From Limnothrix sp. CACIAM 69d (GTDB lineage Bacteria > Cyanobacteriota > Cyanobacteriia > CACIAM-69d): a stretch of DNA of 64,000 nt. Below, in pieces: positions 63,508 to 64,000 of the stretch. Every line of letters begins with the position of its first letter. Position 1 is the stretch's first letter. The notes beneath the pieces were generated by a model that searched no databases, was not told the origin of the DNA, and was given only the letters and a program-made list of their open reading frames with translations. The stretch is from positions 1 to 64,000 of the forward strand of contig MKGP02000070.1 in assembly GCA_001913845.2 (NCBI GenBank), given 5' to 3'. Made by a program: the position numbers and the translations under genes.

Positions 63508-64000
63508 ATGGCCCTAAGCAACCACGAACGAGTTGGCCGCGCGCTCAAGCTCCTGCACGAGGGACTCTATCCCTACCTTGAGCGAGAAATGCAAGCCACC
63601 TACAAGGCCCAATGGCTCCTGCGGGCTGCCGCTTTTTTTGACAAAGACAGCACCACCGCCCAAGCCAAGCTCAAAACCGATCTCTACGACTTCCTCAAGT
63701 TCATGTGGAACGAGTGGAATGAGGTATTTCGCAAAACCCTCGGCAAGGCCGAACGCAGCCTGTTGTCCGAGTGCCAAGATATCCGCAACACCTGGGCCCA
63801 CAATTCCACCTGCACCACCGATGATGCCTATCGGGCCCTCGACACGATCGAGCGGCTGCTGTCGGCCGTGTCCGCCCCCGAAGCCAACCAGGTCGAAAAA
63901 CAAAAACAAGAGCTGTTGCGCGCCCGGTTTGAAGACCAAGCCCGCCGCGAAACCCGCCGCACCGCCTCCACACCCACAGACGGCCAACCCCAGGCCGGCC
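63508..64000 (+). CDS. Swt1-type HEPN domain protein, N-terminal part (gene cut by window end)
   Basis: An open frame of 164 codons from ATG 63508 that continues past the window. It begins MALSNHERVGRALKLLHEGL and has YLEREMQATYK, the start typical of Swt1-like HEPN domains fused to DUF499/AAA ATPases. The HEPN RNase motif R-x4-H is present as RNTWAH (Arg93, His98). The last ~30 residues visible are charged, with QARRETRR, a linker. I infer a large ATP-binding protein of the same operon as the helicase and methylase; the ATPase part is not in the window. No Shine-Dalgarno sequence is clear, since the nested repeat ends just upstream. Confidence 0.8.
   Translation, partial: MALSNHERVGRALKLLHEGLYPYLEREMQATYKAQWLLRAAAFFDKDSTTAQAKLKTDLYDFLKFMWNEWNEVFRKTLGKAERSLLSECQDIRNTWAHNSTCTTDDAYRALDTIERLLSAVSAPEANQVEKQKQELLRARFEDQARRETRRTASTPTDGQPQAG

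Noticed and set aside
63514-63987. 157-residue minus-strand Gly-rich ORF at the window end
   Set aside because: It is the antisense of the HEPN gene, which has the better domain evidence.

Overview
The window is a cyanobacterial chromosome segment. The evidence is a kaiA-kaiB-kaiC circadian clock cluster, a CyanoP/PsbP lipoprotein, cyanophycin synthetase, a carotenoid-era set of cyanobacterial families (ABC1 kinase next to a DUF6825 protein, DUF2227, SomA/OprB-type porin) and a very high density of the HIP1-like palindrome GCGATCGC and its GCGATCG/CGATCG cores. Coding DNA is GC-rich; several spacers and the kaiA region are visibly richer in A+T. I cannot name the genus; hps-like polysaccharide genes hint at a filamentous or motile strain, but only weakly.

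Layout. 1-6.9 kb (minus strand): a GAF-domain protein, a membrane CHASE-like histidine kinase, aroE, and a SAM methyltransferase. 7.1-9.5 kb: an RNase II/R-type exoribonuclease and tRNA-Pro(CGG). 10.1-14.1 kb: kaiA, kaiB and kaiC, separated by unusually long spacers (792 and 444 bp). 14.1-17.2 kb: an exported trypsin-like protease and an outer-membrane porin. 17.8-22.0 kb: a four-gene surface polysaccharide cluster (one GT4, two GT2, one hexapeptide acetyltransferase). 22.1-32.3 kb (minus strand): a DUF1611 protein, a Nif11-like small protein, a lumenal pentapeptide-repeat protein, a PP2C phosphatase, ABC1 kinase, a DHH-CBS-CBS-tRNA nucleotidyltransferase fusion, and thioredoxin. 32.9-53.6 kb: mixed housekeeping and signalling genes (cinA, bioD, prsA, hisA, M16 peptidase, cphA, psbP, maf, two histidine kinases, a Ser/Thr kinase, a DnaJ-WD40 protein). 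53.8-56.1 kb: recJ.

56.2-64.0 kb is the most accessory-looking region. It has a large SNF2-type helicase with a C-terminal DUF3883-like domain, a DUF1156 zinc-ribbon DNA methylase, and the 5' end of a Swt1-type HEPN gene that runs off the window. I infer this is an anti-phage defence operon. Both of its internal junctions are filled by repeat elements: a hairpin flanked by 30-bp direct repeats before the methylase, and a nested inverted repeat of about 411 bp before the HEPN gene. The central part of the methylase, which holds the catalytic DPPY motif, is clearly more A+T rich than its ends and looks mosaic.

Several repeat families recur: a MITE-like end (tagacctc.tgc) at three sites, and a CAAGGGG..CCCCTTG palindrome at three sites. 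Gene starts were moved inward from the longest open frame where domain starts, signal peptides or ribosome-binding sites argued for it. All functions are from reading the sequence; no database search was run.
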